This document shows positions 7,553 through 16,803 of a stretch of DNA of 64,000 nucleotides, piece by piece. This stretch comes from Streptomyces cadmiisoli. Lineage in GTDB: Bacteria; Actinomycetota; Actinomycetes; Streptomycetales; Streptomycetaceae. Under the pieces are notes generated by a model, which saw only the letters and a list, made by a program, of their open reading frames with translations, ran no database searches and was not told the origin of the DNA. How positions within the stretch are numbered: the stretch's first letter is position 1; the number at the start of each line of letters is the position of its first letter. Made by a program: the position numbers and the translations under genes. The stretch covers positions 310,001 to 374,000 of the forward strand of contig NZ_CP030074.1 in the NCBI RefSeq assembly GCF_003261055.1, given 5' to 3'.

Positions 7553-9458
7553 CCGGGTCGCCCCCGTCGGGGGCGTCCGCCGGCAACGTGATGCGTTGCA
7601 GTGCCAGCGGGCGCAGCGTGGCGGTCCGCGGCCCGGCATGGGCCTTGCTCAGCTCCTCGTCCAGCGCGATGGCCGCGCTGACCAGGGCGAGGTGGGTGAA
7701 GGCCTGGGGGAAATTGCCGAGTTGCTCGCCGGTCGGGCCGATCTCCTCGGCGAAGAGCCCGACGTGGTTGGCGTACGTGAGCATCTTGTCGAACGCGTAG
7801 CGGGCCTGGACGAGCCTGCCGCTGCGGGCCAGGGCCTCGACGTAGAAGAAGCTGCACAGGTTGAAGGTGCCCTCCGAGCCGCGCAGGCCGTCGGGGCTCG
7901 CCGAGGGGTCGTAGCGGTAGACCAGGCTGTCGCTGACCAGGTCCTCGTCCATCGCGTCGAGGGTGCTGAGCCAGGCCGGATCCTGCGGCGAGAGGAACCC
8001 GACCTGCGGCATCAGCAGCAGGGACGCGTCGAGTACGTCGCTGTCGTAGTGCTGCACGAAGGCCTGGCGCTTGTCGTTCCAGCCGCGCTCGACGATCTGC
8101 CGGAACACCGCGTCCCGGGTCTCGGTCCAGCGAGCGATGTCGGCCGGGCGGGAGAACCGGGTGGCCGCGCGCAGCGCGCGCTCGAACGCCACCCAGGTCA
8201 TGAGCCGGCTGTACGTGAAGTTCTGCCGGCCGCCGCGGGTCTCCCAGATGCCTTCGTCCGGCCGGTCCCAATTGCCGGCGAGCCAGTCCAGAACGCCGCC
8301 GAGCGCGTCCCAGCCGCGGATCGCGCCGACGTCGTCGCCCACGAGGAGGGCGTCCGCGGCCTCACCGTAGATGTCCAGCTGGAGCTGGTCCATGGCCGCG
8401 TTGCCCGCCCGGACCGGGCGTGAGCCCCGATAGCCCTCGAGGTGGTCGAGGATCACCTCGTCCAGATGTGGGTCGCCGTCGATCCGGTACATGATCTGGA
8501 GCGGGTCGCCCGTGGCGGAGTCGCCGGCCTCGACACGGTCGCGCAGCCAGCGCCGGAAGGCGTGCGCCTCCTCGTGGAAGCCCAGGTTGATCAACGCTCT
8601 GACGGACAGTGCCGCGTCCCGGACCCAGGTGTAGCGGTAGTCCCAGTTGCGCTCGCCGCCGATCTGCTCCGGCAGTCCCATGGTGGCGGCGGCGACGGGC
8701 GCTCCGGTGGGGGCGTAGGTGAGCAGTTTGAGCGTGATCGCCGACCGGTTCACGATGTCCTGCCACCGGCCCCGGTAGGTGCAGGAGCTCAGCCACGACA
8801 GCCAGAAGTCCCGGCACGCCTCGAATCCGCCGGCCAGCGCGTCGACGGTGACGGGCTCGGGGGCGGGCGCGCCGCTCGCCGTGCTGGTCAGCTCGACCGC
8901 CGCCGCCTGGCCTGCCGTCAGCGTGAAGCGTGCCGTGATGTCGTCGCCCGACGACCGCAGCTGGACACCTGAGGTGGTCCGCAGGTGCAGGTCGGTGCCA
9001 GGACCGTGGAACACCGCCGCGTGGTGGTCGAGCCGGGTGAGGGTGTGCGGGGCGCGGCCGTAGTCGAACCGCGGCCGGCACGTGAAGGTGAACGGCAGGC
9101 TGCCCCGCATGACCCGGACGACCCTCACCAGGGTGTGCCGGTCCGTCGGCGTCGTGGAGTCGAGGGGCACCATGAAGTCGGCCACCTCACCCACGCCGTC
9201 GGGTGCCATGAACCGGGTGACCAGGATGGCGGTGTCGGCCAGATACAGCTGCCGCACCAGCATGCCGTCGCTGTCGCCGGGCTCCGCCGCGAGATGGCAG
9301 AACCCGCCGCGTTCACTGTCCAGCAGCGACGCGAAGACGCTGGGTGAGTCGAAGCGGGGTGTGCACCACCAGTCGACGGTTCCGCCGGCGGAGACCAGGG
9401 CGACGGTCTGCAGGTCGCCGACCATGCCGTGGTCGGCGATCGGGGGGTAGCGGTCCAC
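7545..9458 (-). CDS. Glycoside hydrolase family 15 (glucoamylase/trehalase-like)
   Basis: A 637-residue intracellular enzyme with no signal peptide. The N-terminal beta domain (about residues 1-200) is the trehalase-like N-domain of actinobacterial GH15 proteins, followed by an (alpha/alpha)6 barrel. Landmarks are NWDYRYTWVRDAALS, DIYGEA and the C-terminal EEIGPTGEQLGNFPQAFTH segment that carries the general base Glu in this family. It hydrolyses alpha-glucosidic linkages with inversion; whether the substrate is trehalose or a maltooligosaccharide is not decidable here. GTG 9458 is chosen because GAGGGAG lies five bases upstream. It is coupled to the MFS gene downstream. Confidence 0.9.
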   Translation of the reverse strand: MDRYPPIADHGMVGDLQTVALVSAGGTVDWWCTPRFDSPSVFASLLDSERGGFCHLAAEPGDSDGMLVRQLYLADTAILVTRFMAPDGVGEVADFMVPLDSTTPTDRHTLVRVVRVMRGSLPFTFTCRPRFDYGRAPHTLTRLDHHAAVFHGPGTDLHLRTTSGVQLRSSGDDITARFTLTAGQAAAVELTSTASGAPAPEPVTVDALAGGFEACRDFWLSWLSSCTYRGRWQDIVNRSAITLKLLTYAPTGAPVAAATMGLPEQIGGERNWDYRYTWVRDAALSVRALINLGFHEEAHAFRRWLRDRVEAGDSATGDPLQIMYRIDGDPHLDEVILDHLEGYRGSRPVRAGNAAMDQLQLDIYGEAADALLVGDDVGAIRGWDALGGVLDWLAGNWDRPDEGIWETRGGRQNFTYSRLMTWVAFERALRAATRFSRPADIARWTETRDAVFRQIVERGWNDKRQAFVQHYDSDVLDASLLLMPQVGFLSPQDPAWLSTLDAMDEDLVSDSLVYRYDPSASPDGLRGSEGTFNLCSFFYVEALARSGRLVQARYAFDKMLTYANHVGLFAEEIGPTGEQLGNFPQAFTHLALVSAAIALDEELSKAHAGPRTATLRPLALQRITLPADAPDGGDPGA

Positions 9459-9663
9459 GTGATCTCCCTCGTCGAGCCGGGACACGTCAGCGGCACAGGC
9501 GGACGCCCGCCCCCGACCCGCTCCCGTCGAGCGTTCACCGACGCGGTGCGTACCGCCTCACCCACCGGGGGTGAATCCGCGCCGCGGGACCGGCCGGCGG
9601 CGGCTCCGCCATTCGGCCCCCTCCGGCTCGCGGGCTCGCACGGCCGGCGGTGGTCTGGGCGGC

Positions 9664-11307
9664 ATGCACATACCTGGACTGCCGGCGGGCCGCAGGAGAA
9701 GTGCCGCGGCCATCGCGGTGGTGACCTGCTCCCTGGCACTGGCCTGGCCGGACCCCATCGCCGCCGGCGGCGGGCCCACGCCGCCGCTGCCCGTCCCGAA
9801 GCTGGACTGGAAACCCTGTGTCCAGGGCAGTCCCTACGACTGCGCCACCGCGAAGGTGCCCCTGGACTACGACGAACCGGGCGGTCGCACCATCGACCTG
9901 GCCGTCATCAAGCGGAAGGCGACCGACCCGGGGCGGCGGATCGGCACCCTGTTCTTCAACCCCGGCGGACCCGGCGGACCGGGCACGATCCAGATGCCGC
10001 AGAACTACGACCGCTTCCCGCAGCAGGTGCGCGAGCGCTTCGACATCGTCAGCTGGGACACCCGCGGCGTCGGCAGCAGCACCGCGGTGGACTGCTTCGG
10101 GAGCGCCCGGGAGGCGGCGGCCTGGAACGAGAGCAAACCGGCCGGCATCCCGGTGGGCGCGGGCGAGCGGGCAACCTGGAAGACCGCGTACGAGGACCTG
10201 GCCCGGCGCTGCGAGAAACGCGACCCCGAACTGCTGCGGCACGTCGCGACCGCCGACACCGCGCGCGACCTCGACCAGCTGCGCCGTGCGGTGGGTGAAC
10301 CCCGGCTCACGTACCGCGGACTGTCCTACGGCACGTTCCTCGGCGCCACCTACGCCAACCTCTTCCCCGACAAGGTCCGCGCCATGGTCCTCGACAGCAA
10401 CTGGGACCCGACGGCCTGGACGAACAACGCCTCCGACGACGCCCGGCTCCCGACCTTCCTGCGCCTCGGCTCGGACCGCAGCGCGGCGGCCACCCTGGAC
10501 AGCTTCCTCGCGCTGTGCGGGTCCGCCGGCACCGAGCGCTGCGCGTTCTCGGCGGGCAGTCCGGCCGCGACCCGGGACAAGTTCGACCGGCTGATGGCGC
10601 GGCTGCGCGAGCATCCCGTGGACACATGGACATACGGGCGCACGGTCGACGACCTGGTGAACGGCCTGTACGTGGTCCGGCCCCGCTGGACGGACCTCGC
10701 CGGCAGATTGCAGGAGCTGTGGCGGGGACGCGCCCCGCAGCCGACCACGCCTCCGCCGCCGCCACCGGTCCCGCATCCGAATCCGTATCTGGGTGAGGAA
10801 CAGCCCACGGCGATCAGCTGCGCCGACAGCCCCAACCCGCGCGACCTCGACGCGTACCACCGGGCCGAGGAGGCCGCCGCCGCCCGCGCCGGCGACGTCG
10901 GACGCCTGTGGACCTGGGCCACCTACGGGTGCGCCGCCTGGCCGGAACTCGCCGCCGACCCCTACCTCGGCCCGTGGAACAAGCCGACGGCGCACCCCGT
11001 CCTGGTGATCGGTACGACCTTGGACCCGGCCACCCCCTACACGGGTGCGCAGGCCATGGCGCGGGAACTGGGCAGCGCCCGACTGCTCACCAACGTGGGG
11101 TACGGGCACACCGAACTCCTCAATCCCAGCGGCTGCGTCGCCGCGCACGAGACCCGATACCTGATCGACGGCACCCTGCCGCCGCCTGGTACCGAGTGCC
11201 GGCAGGACGGCACGCCCTTCGCCGCCCCCGACCCGCGCGGCGCGGTCGACGCCGGTGTGGGCACGACGGCCCACCTCGACTCCCTGCGGCCGGCGCCTTT
11301 CAGGTGA
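9664..11307 (+). CDS. Secreted alpha/beta hydrolase, TAP-like aminopeptidase family
   Basis: A 547-residue protein with a signal peptide in about the first 40 residues (RRR then a hydrophobic core ending around IAAGG). The alpha/beta-hydrolase core has FNPGGPGGPG as oxyanion-hole region, DTRGVGSS, the nucleophile elbow GLSYGT, a C-terminal DPATP acid residue and GYGHTEL with the catalytic His, followed by a TAP-like C-terminal domain. Family members are exported tripeptidyl aminopeptidases and related proteases (SlpD/SlpE type) that trim peptides outside the cell. A proline-rich linker lies near residues 358-378. The upstream ribosome site is weak. Confidence 0.9.
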   Translation: MHIPGLPAGRRRSAAAIAVVTCSLALAWPDPIAAGGGPTPPLPVPKLDWKPCVQGSPYDCATAKVPLDYDEPGGRTIDLAVIKRKATDPGRRIGTLFFNPGGPGGPGTIQMPQNYDRFPQQVRERFDIVSWDTRGVGSSTAVDCFGSAREAAAWNESKPAGIPVGAGERATWKTAYEDLARRCEKRDPELLRHVATADTARDLDQLRRAVGEPRLTYRGLSYGTFLGATYANLFPDKVRAMVLDSNWDPTAWTNNASDDARLPTFLRLGSDRSAAATLDSFLALCGSAGTERCAFSAGSPAATRDKFDRLMARLREHPVDTWTYGRTVDDLVNGLYVVRPRWTDLAGRLQELWRGRAPQPTTPPPPPPVPHPNPYLGEEQPTAISCADSPNPRDLDAYHRAEEAAAARAGDVGRLWTWATYGCAAWPELAADPYLGPWNKPTAHPVLVIGTTLDPATPYTGAQAMARELGSARLLTNVGYGHTELLNPSGCVAAHETRYLIDGTLPPPGTECRQDGTPFAAPDPRGAVDAGVGTTAHLDSLRPAPFR

Positions 11308-11418
11308 GTCGCGGGTGTGTCGGCCGGCCGGAGGCATATGCCGGAGGTAGGACGGGGGTGGTGCGGGCCCGCACTCGCCGCACCGCACTCTGACCAGCGC
11401 CGAGGAAGGGACCCACCC

Positions 11419-12240
11419 GTGGCCGCACCCGCCGCCATCGACCACCGCGCCGCCGGCTACAGCCTGGCGCACGCCTACAGCCTCGCCCAGGCCTCCGCCC
11501 TGGCGTACAAGGACGAGGCCGCCATCGAGCGGCAGGCGCGCGCCTGGGGGTTCGACCGGGTGCGCCACCACGAGACCCGGTTCACGCCGCCGTTCCCCCT
11601 CCAGGACACCCAGGCCTACACCATGGCCAGCGACCACATGGTCGTCACCGCGTTCCGGGGGACGGAGCCGATCCAGATCAAGGACTGGCTCACCGACGGC
11701 AACACGCCGCCACGCCAGGGCCCCGCCGGCACGGGATACGTCCACCACGGCTTCGCCGAGGCACTGGAGTCGATCTACCCCGACGTGAAGGACACGCTCG
11801 CGGAGTTCCGCACCGACGGGCAGAGCGTGTGGTTCACCGGTCACAGCCTCGGCGGCGCGCTGGCCATGCTCGCGGGCGCGCACCTGTACCTGGAGGAGCC
11901 CCGCCTCGCCGCGGACGGCGTCTACACCTTCGGCCAGCCCCGTACCTGCGACCGCAAGCTGGCCGCCGCGTACAACAAGGGCTTCGACAAGCGCATGTAC
12001 CGCTTCGTCAACAACAACGACATCGTGCCGCTGCTCCCGCCGGAGCCCGCCTTCACGCATGTCGACTCGCTCAGGTACATCGACTCCCGTGGCAGGGTGC
12101 ACGAGTCGATGCCCGTGATCGGGGCCTTCACGGACCGGGTGAAGGGGATGACCGCCGACGTCCTGGCCCCCGCGAGCGACGGAGTGCGCGACCACTTCAT
12201 GGACAGCTATCTGAACGCGCTGAAGAAGAACCTCGACTGA
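11419..12240 (+). CDS. Class 3 lipase family protein
   Basis: A 273-residue alpha/beta hydrolase of the lipase_3 family. VTAFRGTE near the N-terminal third, the nucleophile elbow FTGHSLGGALAML, and the following FGQPRTCD and NNNDIVPLLP segments are family hallmarks; catalytic Asp and His are expected in those C-terminal blocks. There is no signal peptide, so it would act inside the cell or leave by a non-classical route. GTG 11419 follows GGAAGGG at suitable distance. The gene faces the secreted PI-PLC-like gene across a shared terminator. Confidence 0.88.
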   Translation: MAAPAAIDHRAAGYSLAHAYSLAQASALAYKDEAAIERQARAWGFDRVRHHETRFTPPFPLQDTQAYTMASDHMVVTAFRGTEPIQIKDWLTDGNTPPRQGPAGTGYVHHGFAEALESIYPDVKDTLAEFRTDGQSVWFTGHSLGGALAMLAGAHLYLEEPRLAADGVYTFGQPRTCDRKLAAAYNKGFDKRMYRFVNNNDIVPLLPPEPAFTHVDSLRYIDSRGRVHESMPVIGAFTDRVKGMTADVLAPASDGVRDHFMDSYLNALKKNLD

Positions 12241-12306
12241 CCGCCCCGCCGAACGCCACACCGTACGGAAATACCGCCCCGCCGAACGCCGCTCCGTACG
12301 GAAACA
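12241..12306. repeat. Two tandem 33-base repeats after the lipase stop
   Basis: Units at 12241-12273 and 12274-12306 share the blocks CCGCCCCGCCGAACGCC and CCGTACGGAAA and differ at about four positions. They lie between the lipase stop and the terminator hairpin and probably arose by local duplication. Confidence 0.75.
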
Positions 12307-12346
12307 CCGTTCCCGGCGCCGCCCGTCGCGGCGCCGGGAACGGTGT
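12304..12346. terminator. Bidirectional terminator hairpin between convergent genes
   Basis: An 18-base perfect inverted repeat (12304-12321 pairs with 12329-12346) with a 7-base loop sits between the converging lipase and PI-PLC-like genes. The very stable GC-rich stem can end transcription from either side; there is no long T-tract, as is usual in Streptomyces. Confidence 0.85.
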
Positions 12347-12358
12347 GTTCCGGTGAGA

Positions 12359-14536
12359 TCAGCGCGCGCTGACGACGCTGAACGTCCGTCCGTCGGGCAG
12401 CCCGGCGATCTTCACGCGGGTGGCGCCCAGGGCACGGCCGTACGGGCCCCACACCTGACCGAAGCGGGTCCAGTTGCCGCTCGGGTCGGCGGCCGCGTGC
12501 CAGGTGTTGCCGTCCAGGCCGATGGCCAGCAACTGGGTCGACCCGTCCGGGAGGGCGGTCAGGGCGACACCGGAGCCCTCCATGATGTCGCCCGGACTCC
12601 ATTCCAGTCCGGTCCAGGGGCCGTTGGCGCCGTGCCGGGTGCGGGTCGTCCGGTAGACGCGGTCGTCGTTGCCGATCGCGGCGATCTGGATGACGTTGTC
12701 CCTCGAGACGGTCATCGACAGGTCCTTGCCGGCGAAGACCGGACCGCCGTTCGCGCCGGGCACGGTCTGCCAGCCCTGGGTGGGGATGTCCCACGACCCG
12801 TCGGCGCGGCGTTCCGAGATGCGCAGGTTGCCGTCGTTGCCGAAGGCCGCCACCTTGACGGCGCCGTCCGACAGGGCGGCGATGGCCACGTCCTTGGCCT
12901 TGAAGACACCGCCGTCAGGACCGGCGGGGGCGGCCCAGCCCGTCCAGGAACCGTCCGTGCGGCGCAGCTGGTGGAACAGGACGCCGTCCTTGTCGACGGC
13001 GACCGCCTGCGTCTCGCCGTTGGGCGTGCTCGTCAGGGCGATCGGACCGCCGTTGAACCGCTTGTCCGTCTCGTCGCTGTTGAGCCGGGCCCAGCCCTGC
13101 CACGAGCCGTTCGCGCGGCGGACGTTGTGGTACATCTTCCTGTCGGTGCCGTAGGCGAGGTACTGGAGCGAGCCGTCCGGCATCGCCGTCACCGCCTGCT
13201 CACCGCCCCCGAACTCCAGGGAGGTGTAGGCACCGGGCAGCGCCTCCGCCGCGGTCCAGCTGCCGTCGGCCCGGCGCTCGGTGCCGACCAGCGTGCCGGC
13301 CGCCGTGGTCGGGGTGTTGTTCGCGATGATGGCCGCGCTCATGTCGCCCGAGCCGATGAGCGTGCCGTTGTCGCGCCGGCCACCCATGTCGATCCAGTCG
13401 AGCTGGACGATGTTGGTGTTCTTGGCGATGGCGGACGTGCGCCATTCGCCCTCCAGCTTCTCCAGCAGCTCGATGTTGTGTTCGCGGGCCAGGTACAGCA
13501 TGTACGGGATGCCGTCGGGCTTGTAGTCCATGCCGTTGTTGACGACGTCGTAGGCCGCGTCGGGGATGGCGAGCGTGGAGTCCACGTTCCCCGAGAGCGC
13601 GAAGAACTTGTTCGGGTCGCCCGTGCTGGTCTTCAGCACCTCGTCGTTGCGCTGGAGGGCCTTACGGCTGATCAGGTCGATGGCCGGGTTCGACGCGGTG
13701 GGGTTCGTTATCGCCTCCTTGATGAGGGAGCCGAAGTCCGCGTTCTCGAGGTAGCTGTTGCGGGTCTCCATCCGGGAGCCGGCGGGCCATATCCAGGGGT
13801 AGTCCGTACGGTTCCTGGTGTCGAGCAGAATGACGCTCGCGCCCGCCGCCCGGAACTGGTTGTACGTGGACGTGGGCGAGAGCTTGTCCCGGTCGGCCAT
13901 CCGTGAGGTGCCGATCTTGTCGCCGAGGAGCCGCACGGCCTCCAGGTGGTCCTCGACGGCGGTGTCGCGCTCCTGCGAGGGGTCGGAGTCCGGCGGGACC
14001 GAGGTGCGCAGCTCGATCGTGACGATCTCGTCGGGGTGGTCGCGGATCCACTCGGCGATGTCGTTGATCTCGCCTCTGCGGCCGGTGGCGGGGTCGTCGA
14101 AGAACAGACCGCCCAGGGGGCCGCCGTGGTAGGTGTACCACTTGCCGTTCTGCTTGCACAGCCGCAGGTCGAGGTAGCGCGAGCCGCTGTTGAGCTGCTC
14201 CTTGATGGGCGTCATCTGCGTGATGGAGATGGCGGCGGCGATCTGCGGGAAGTCCCTGGCGAGCTGGGCCTGGCCGGCGGTGTCGCAGACCCCGGTCTTG
14301 TCGGTGATGCTCCAGGACCCGGCGTCGTGGCTGCCCGGCATCACGATCTTGTTGAGCGGACGGTCACCGATGACGTCTCTGATCTGCCACATCCACTGGC
14401 GCAGATTCAGGCTGTCGGGGTCCACCGGGGCCGCGGCGGCCGTGCCGGGGACACCGGCGATGGTCAGGCCGGCGGTGAGCGTGGCCAGCATCAGGGTCGT
14501 GGACGTCCCACGACGAAGCGAAACGTGACGGGTCAT
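12359..14536 (-). CDS. Secreted PI-PLC-type phosphodiesterase with C-terminal beta-propeller-like repeats
   Basis: A 725-residue secreted protein. The signal peptide ends near GTAAAAP. The N-terminal domain (about residues 45-330) is a phosphatidylinositol-specific phospholipase C X-domain: PGSHDAGSW and TYHGG carry the two catalytic histidines, and YLDLRLC and VTIELR carry acidic residues of the barrel. The C-terminal 350 residues hold four to five repeats built on ERRADGSW / RRANGSW / RRTDGSW followed by Trp-rich strands, resembling lectin-like propeller modules for carbohydrate binding. It would cleave inositol-phosphate or related head groups outside the cell. ATG 14536 is used; an in-frame TTG lies four codons upstream. 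Confidence 0.88.
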   Translation of the reverse strand: MTRHVSLRRGTSTTLMLATLTAGLTIAGVPGTAAAAPVDPDSLNLRQWMWQIRDVIGDRPLNKIVMPGSHDAGSWSITDKTGVCDTAGQAQLARDFPQIAAAISITQMTPIKEQLNSGSRYLDLRLCKQNGKWYTYHGGPLGGLFFDDPATGRRGEINDIAEWIRDHPDEIVTIELRTSVPPDSDPSQERDTAVEDHLEAVRLLGDKIGTSRMADRDKLSPTSTYNQFRAAGASVILLDTRNRTDYPWIWPAGSRMETRNSYLENADFGSLIKEAITNPTASNPAIDLISRKALQRNDEVLKTSTGDPNKFFALSGNVDSTLAIPDAAYDVVNNGMDYKPDGIPYMLYLAREHNIELLEKLEGEWRTSAIAKNTNIVQLDWIDMGGRRDNGTLIGSGDMSAAIIANNTPTTAAGTLVGTERRADGSWTAAEALPGAYTSLEFGGGEQAVTAMPDGSLQYLAYGTDRKMYHNVRRANGSWQGWARLNSDETDKRFNGGPIALTSTPNGETQAVAVDKDGVLFHQLRRTDGSWTGWAAPAGPDGGVFKAKDVAIAALSDGAVKVAAFGNDGNLRISERRADGSWDIPTQGWQTVPGANGGPVFAGKDLSMTVSRDNVIQIAAIGNDDRVYRTTRTRHGANGPWTGLEWSPGDIMEGSGVALTALPDGSTQLLAIGLDGNTWHAAADPSGNWTRFGQVWGPYGRALGATRVKIAGLPDGRTFSVVSAR

Positions 14537-15102
14537 CTGTCTGCGCAATCCGTTCTCGAGGTCAGGACGCCCGAAGGGGCGTCACCGCACCGGCTCCGGA
14601 GGCGTCGTGAGAGCGCTCGCAGGGAGTGGGTGCCGGGCGAAACTATGCACCTTCTTACTGGTCAGGACAGTCGTGACCGTCGGCGAAGGATTTCGTGAAG
14701 ATGGCGTGTCGGAGGGTCAACTCAGGCTCGGCCCAGAGGGCTTGAAAAGCGCTCGGCGCTGGTCGTCGACTGTCCTGAAAAACTGTCCTGCGCCGGACGC
14801 TGCGCTCCGCCGCGACGGGGCCGACTGTGCACCCGAGATGAGCACTTCCCTCGGACTCGGCTCGATTCGACCACCCCAGCGGCTCGATTCCGCGACCGTG
14901 CGCGCGCACTGAATCAGAGGCTCCGCTTACCGGTGACCCGAACCCCGTCGAACCGGGAAACGCCCGTCTGCGCACATCACACATGCTCGTTCTTGTTCAC
15001 AACCACCGTCTAATGAACAACTATTGACACGGTAAAGCTGGTCCCGCCAGAGTCTTCAGCACCAGTGATGCCGATTCGCGGACCTGAGGAGCGTGCTTCC
15101 CC
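14537..15102. promoter_or_regulatory. Divergent promoter region between PI-PLC-like and GH109 genes
   Basis: 566 bases without a gene. The right end holds a good -35 hexamer TTGACA (about 15024-15029) with a weak -10 about 18 bases further, and an inverted repeat just upstream (listed separately). The left part has no recognisable element beyond expected promoter sequence for the PI-PLC-like gene. Confidence 0.5.
14993..15020. promoter_or_regulatory. Inverted repeat TTGTTCA-N14-TGAACAA upstream of GH109
   Basis: Perfect 7-base arms at 14993-14999 and 15014-15020 flank a 14-base spacer and end about three bases before the TTGACA -35 element of the GH109 gene. An A/T-rich palindrome here stands out against the GC-rich background. 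It is a plausible operator for the DeoR-family regulator encoded downstream of GH109; this pairing is inference. Confidence 0.6.
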
Positions 15103-16539
15103 ATGCCCGAAATCCCCGCAGTCTCAAGACGGTTGCTGCTCGGCGGAGCCCTGGCCACCGGCGCGACGGTGGCCGGCGTCGGCGCGGCACAGGCGGCGCC
15201 CCATGACGGGGCCGACCTGGCGGCCGGCCCCTCGCCCCGGCGCGGACCGGGCCAGAAGTCCATGATCAACGTCCCCTTCGAGGCACGCAGGACCGTGCGC
15301 GTCGGCGTCATCGGGCTCGGCAACCGGGGCTCAGCGATGAGCGAGGGCTGGTCCGTCGTGCCCGGCTGCACCGTCGCCGCCGTCTGCGACATCCGCGCGG
15401 ACCGCGCCAAGCGCGTCGCGGACAAGCTCGTCTCCCAGGGCAAGCCGCGCCCCGCCGAGTACGGCGGCTCGGACGATTCGTACGAGCGGATGCTGCGCCG
15501 CGACGACATCGACCTCGTCTACATCGCCACGCCGTGGGAGTTCCACCACCGCCAGGGCCGGGCCGCGCTGCTCTCCGGCAAGCACGCGCTCGTCGAACTG
15601 CCCGTCGCCACCGAACTGGACGAGCTGTGGGACCTCGTCGACACCTCCGAGCGCACCCGCCGGCACCTGATCCTCTCGGAGAACTGCTCCTACGGCCGCA
15701 ACGAGTTGGCCATGCTGAGGATGGCCCACGACGGCCTGTTCGGCGATGTCACCAACGGCCACGGCGGCTATCTGCACGATCTGCGGGAACTGCTCTTCTC
15801 CGACACGTACTACACGGACTCCTGGCGGCGCCGCTGGCACACCCGCAGCACCGGCTCCCTCTACCCGATGCACGGCCTCGCGCCGATCGCCGCCGCCATG
15901 GACGTCAACCGCGGCGACCGCATGACCGCGCTGCGCGCCACCGCGACCGAGCCCAGGGGCCTCGCCGACTACCGCGAGCGGTTCATCCCGAAGTCCCACC
16001 CCTCGTGGAAGGAGACCTACGTCAACGGTGACCTGGTCACCTGTCTGATCGACACCGCGAAGGGCCGGATCATCCGAGCCGAGCACGAAGTCAGCTCGCC
16101 CCGCCCCTACAGCCGGATCAACAGCCTCGCCGGCAGCCGCGGCATCTTCGAGGACTACGCGGGGACCTCGGCGACCGGTGGCCGCATCTATGTGGAACCC
16201 GACCACAGCGGCCACGCCTGGCGCGACTTCGACGCGTACCGCAAGGAGTTCGACCACTGGCTCTGGACGAAGATCGGCGACGACGCCGAGAACAACGGGG
16301 GCCACGGCGGCATGGACTACGTGCTCCAGTGGCGCACCGTCCAGCTGATGCGCGCCGGCCTCGTCCCCGACATCGACGTCTACGACTCGGCCGTGTGGTG
16401 CTCACCGGTGGCCCTGAGCGTGAAGTCCCTGGCCCTGGGCGGCCGTCCGGTGCAGATCCCCGACTTCACCAGGGGCGCGTGGGTGAACCGGCGCCCGGGC
16501 CTGGACACCGGACCGTCCGAGATGCCGCCCGTCGACTGA
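15103..16539 (+). CDS. Tat-exported GH109-type alpha-N-acetylgalactosaminidase (Gfo/Idh/MocA fold)
   Basis: A 478-residue protein. A twin-arginine signal (SRRLLLGG, then a hydrophobic stretch ending AQAAP) directs folded export. The Rossmann motif GVIGLGNRGS and the EAP-like ALVELPVA segment identify the Gfo/Idh/MocA fold. ENCSYGRNELAMLRM, GYLHDLRE and YPMHGLAPIA are characteristic of GH109, which cleaves alpha-GalNAc by an NAD-dependent redox mechanism with bound cofactor; Tat export fits a cofactor-loaded enzyme. GAGGAG lies upstream of ATG 15103. The nearby DeoR-type regulator, a class that often senses sugar phosphates, supports a sugar-scavenging role. Confidence 0.87.
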   Translation: MPEIPAVSRRLLLGGALATGATVAGVGAAQAAPHDGADLAAGPSPRRGPGQKSMINVPFEARRTVRVGVIGLGNRGSAMSEGWSVVPGCTVAAVCDIRADRAKRVADKLVSQGKPRPAEYGGSDDSYERMLRRDDIDLVYIATPWEFHHRQGRAALLSGKHALVELPVATELDELWDLVDTSERTRRHLILSENCSYGRNELAMLRMAHDGLFGDVTNGHGGYLHDLRELLFSDTYYTDSWRRRWHTRSTGSLYPMHGLAPIAAAMDVNRGDRMTALRATATEPRGLADYRERFIPKSHPSWKETYVNGDLVTCLIDTAKGRIIRAEHEVSSPRPYSRINSLAGSRGIFEDYAGTSATGGRIYVEPDHSGHAWRDFDAYRKEFDHWLWTKIGDDAENNGGHGGMDYVLQWRTVQLMRAGLVPDIDVYDSAVWCSPVALSVKSLALGGRPVQIPDFTRGAWVNRRPGLDTGPSEMPPVD

Positions 16540-16803
16540 GCGCCGCCGCGCGAGCGGACCGGGGGCGCCCGGCCGGGGGATGCGGAGGCGCCGGGCGCTG
16601 CGGGCGTGAGTAGCCCGGCGGCGAGGGCGTCCCCCGGCCGGGTGCGGTCCGTGGGGTGGGGTCCGGGTGGGCGCCGATGTGTCGGGCGGCCGGCCGCGGC
16701 GTCACAGGGGCGGGACCGTGGCGGCCTGCCTCGGTGAGTTGGGCCGTCCAGGTGCGTGGAGCGGGCGTCGGGGGACGGGTGTGCCTGGCGGCCGTTCGCG
16801 GCG

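Noticed and set aside
6131..7591. Plus-strand frame of 486 codons opposite the MFS gene
   Set aside because: Gly/Gln/Arg/Glu-rich shadow of a high-GC membrane-protein gene; the minus-strand frame has clear MFS motifs.
15331..16305. Minus-strand frame of 324 codons inside GH109
   Set aside because: It is a shadow frame of the GH109 gene: low-complexity Val/Ala/Gly composition, no family motif and no ribosome site.
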